Shown here: positions 63,436 to 64,000 of the stretch, one piece after another
Numbering within the stretch: the stretch's first letter is position 1
How the letters are laid out: each line of letters starts with the position of its first letter
NCBI RefSeq assembly: GCF_900109465.1
Contig: NZ_FOAZ01000007.1
Span: 36,830 to 100,829, forward strand
Source: Streptacidiphilus jiangxiensis
Lineage (GTDB): Bacteria > Actinomycetota > Actinomycetes > Streptomycetales > Streptomycetaceae
DNA: 64,000 nt
Direction of reading: 5' to 3'
Notes under the pieces: generated by a model
Seen by the model: only the letters and a program-made list of their open reading frames with translations
What the model was told of the DNA's origin: nothing
The model's database searches: none
Position numbers and translations under genes: made by a program

Positions 63436-63741
63436 AGTGACACCCCTTGGCTCACGATTTCTAGTCGACGATGATCTTACCGGGATTCACTGCCCGTGGG
63501 AAATCTGACATTTGCAGCAATCAAGGCGATTGGCAAATAACGGATATTTGGCCCGCGCGATCGTCGAGTCCACCGACGCCGGCCAGTCGATATCGCCGAT
63601 CGGGTCCTTCTCCGCCCGCATTGCCCTCAGTATCCGACCAGGGCTGATGTGTGATCACCGGGCCCGTTGTCAGCTGCTGAACTTGAATCCGTGATGTCGG
63701 GTTCTGCCACGCGGTGGTGGGGCCCGGCTCGTGGCTTCCCC
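63436..63741. other. intergenic, lower GC
   Basis: About 305 bases between divergent genes, less GC-rich than most of the window. No gene seen. Likely promoter of the ricin-type gene near 63440-63520. Confidence 0.4.
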
Positions 63742-64000
63742 ATGACGCGGGAGGGCGAGGATGATGTCCGCGTGATTCGAGACCTGCCGCCGTTGCCGTT
63801 GCCCCAGTACGTCGTGGTCCGTATCGGCTGCTCACCAGAGGTGCCCAGTGAGATCGCCGCCGATCTGCGGCAGATCGGCGTACCAGCAGGGCTGATCGGC
63901 TACGAGTACCAACCGCTGACCGAGGCGGCAGTCCTCGGCGGCATCGACGAGAGCGGTTTGGTCGTCTTCGGAACCAGCGGTCTGTTTGGACTCATCGCCA
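63742..64000 (+). CDS. hypothetical protein, 5' part (truncated by window)
   Basis: An open frame from ATG 63742 (GTG 63772 is an alternative) runs to the right edge: VRIGCSPEVPSEIAADLRQI, GVPAGLIGYEYQPLTEAAVL, SGLVVFGTSGLFGLIA. Strand-helix alternation with a Gly-rich patch suggests an alpha/beta protein. Family not recognised. Confidence 0.55.
   Translation, partial: MTREGEDDVRVIRDLPPLPLPQYVVVRIGCSPEVPSEIAADLRQIGVPAGLIGYEYQPLTEAAVLGGIDESGLVVFGTSGLFGLIA

Overview
High G+C, translationally coupled genes with GTG starts, gas-vesicle genes of the gvpO-A-F-G-J-L-S-K type, WhiB, SpoIIE-type phosphatases, GAF-ANTAR regulators and many SigB/SigF-family sigma-factor parts point to a filamentous actinobacterium of the Streptomycetaceae (Streptomyces, Kitasatospora or Streptacidiphilus). 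Ribosomal and central-metabolism genes are absent. Paralogous small stress proteins, an IS5 fragment and several frameshifted or truncated genes suggest a chromosome arm or large plasmid; this placement is inference.

Layout. 0-5 kb: two HAD phosphatases, a cold-shock protein and a divergent MarR/MFS efflux pair around a palindromic operator. 5-15 kb: two coupled Tat-exported ferritin-like proteins, a ricin-fold secreted protein, a DUF4331 operon with a Tat substrate, tatA-tatC, and a beta-carbonic anhydrase that has lost its first zinc-ligand block. 15-22 kb: two GAF-ANTAR regulators, a STAS protein, a TetR gene facing a CsbD / PRC-barrel / hydrophobic peptide / SigB-type sigma array, and a frameshifted RsbW-like gene. 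22-29 kb: a complete gas-vesicle operon facing two highly charged proteins. 29-36 kb: a short-chain dehydrogenase and a seven-gene Mrp-type cation/proton antiporter operon. 36-46 kb: a frameshifted sigma factor, a winged-helix regulator, a GH19 chitinase, a broken FAD oxidase, a GAF-SpoIIE phosphatase and an intact SigB-type sigma factor. 46-56 kb: an ANTAR-SpoIIE phosphatase convergent with a six-HAMP hybrid histidine kinase, followed by a divergent STAS, HATPase, PRC-barrel, hydrophobic peptide and PhoU array. 55-64 kb: a CYTH-CHAD protein, WhiB, a YihY/BrkB membrane protein, a second winged-helix paralogue, another STAS protein, a second CsbD protein, an IS5 remnant and a second ricin-fold protein.

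Taken together the window reads as a general/osmotic stress island. Partner-switching parts (two intact and one broken SigB-like sigma factors, three STAS antagonists, one intact and one broken HATPase, two SpoIIE phosphatases) and an OsaA-like kinase are interleaved with plausible outputs: Mrp antiporter, gas vesicles, CsbD and PRC-barrel proteins, ferritin-like proteins and a cold-shock protein. The most testable new observations are a conserved GACAT-N3-TTTCGTG element upstream of two paralogous winged-helix regulators, paired operator sites at the TetR and MarR promoters, and a set of lesions that selectively hit sigma and anti-sigma genes and the carbonic anhydrase active site.
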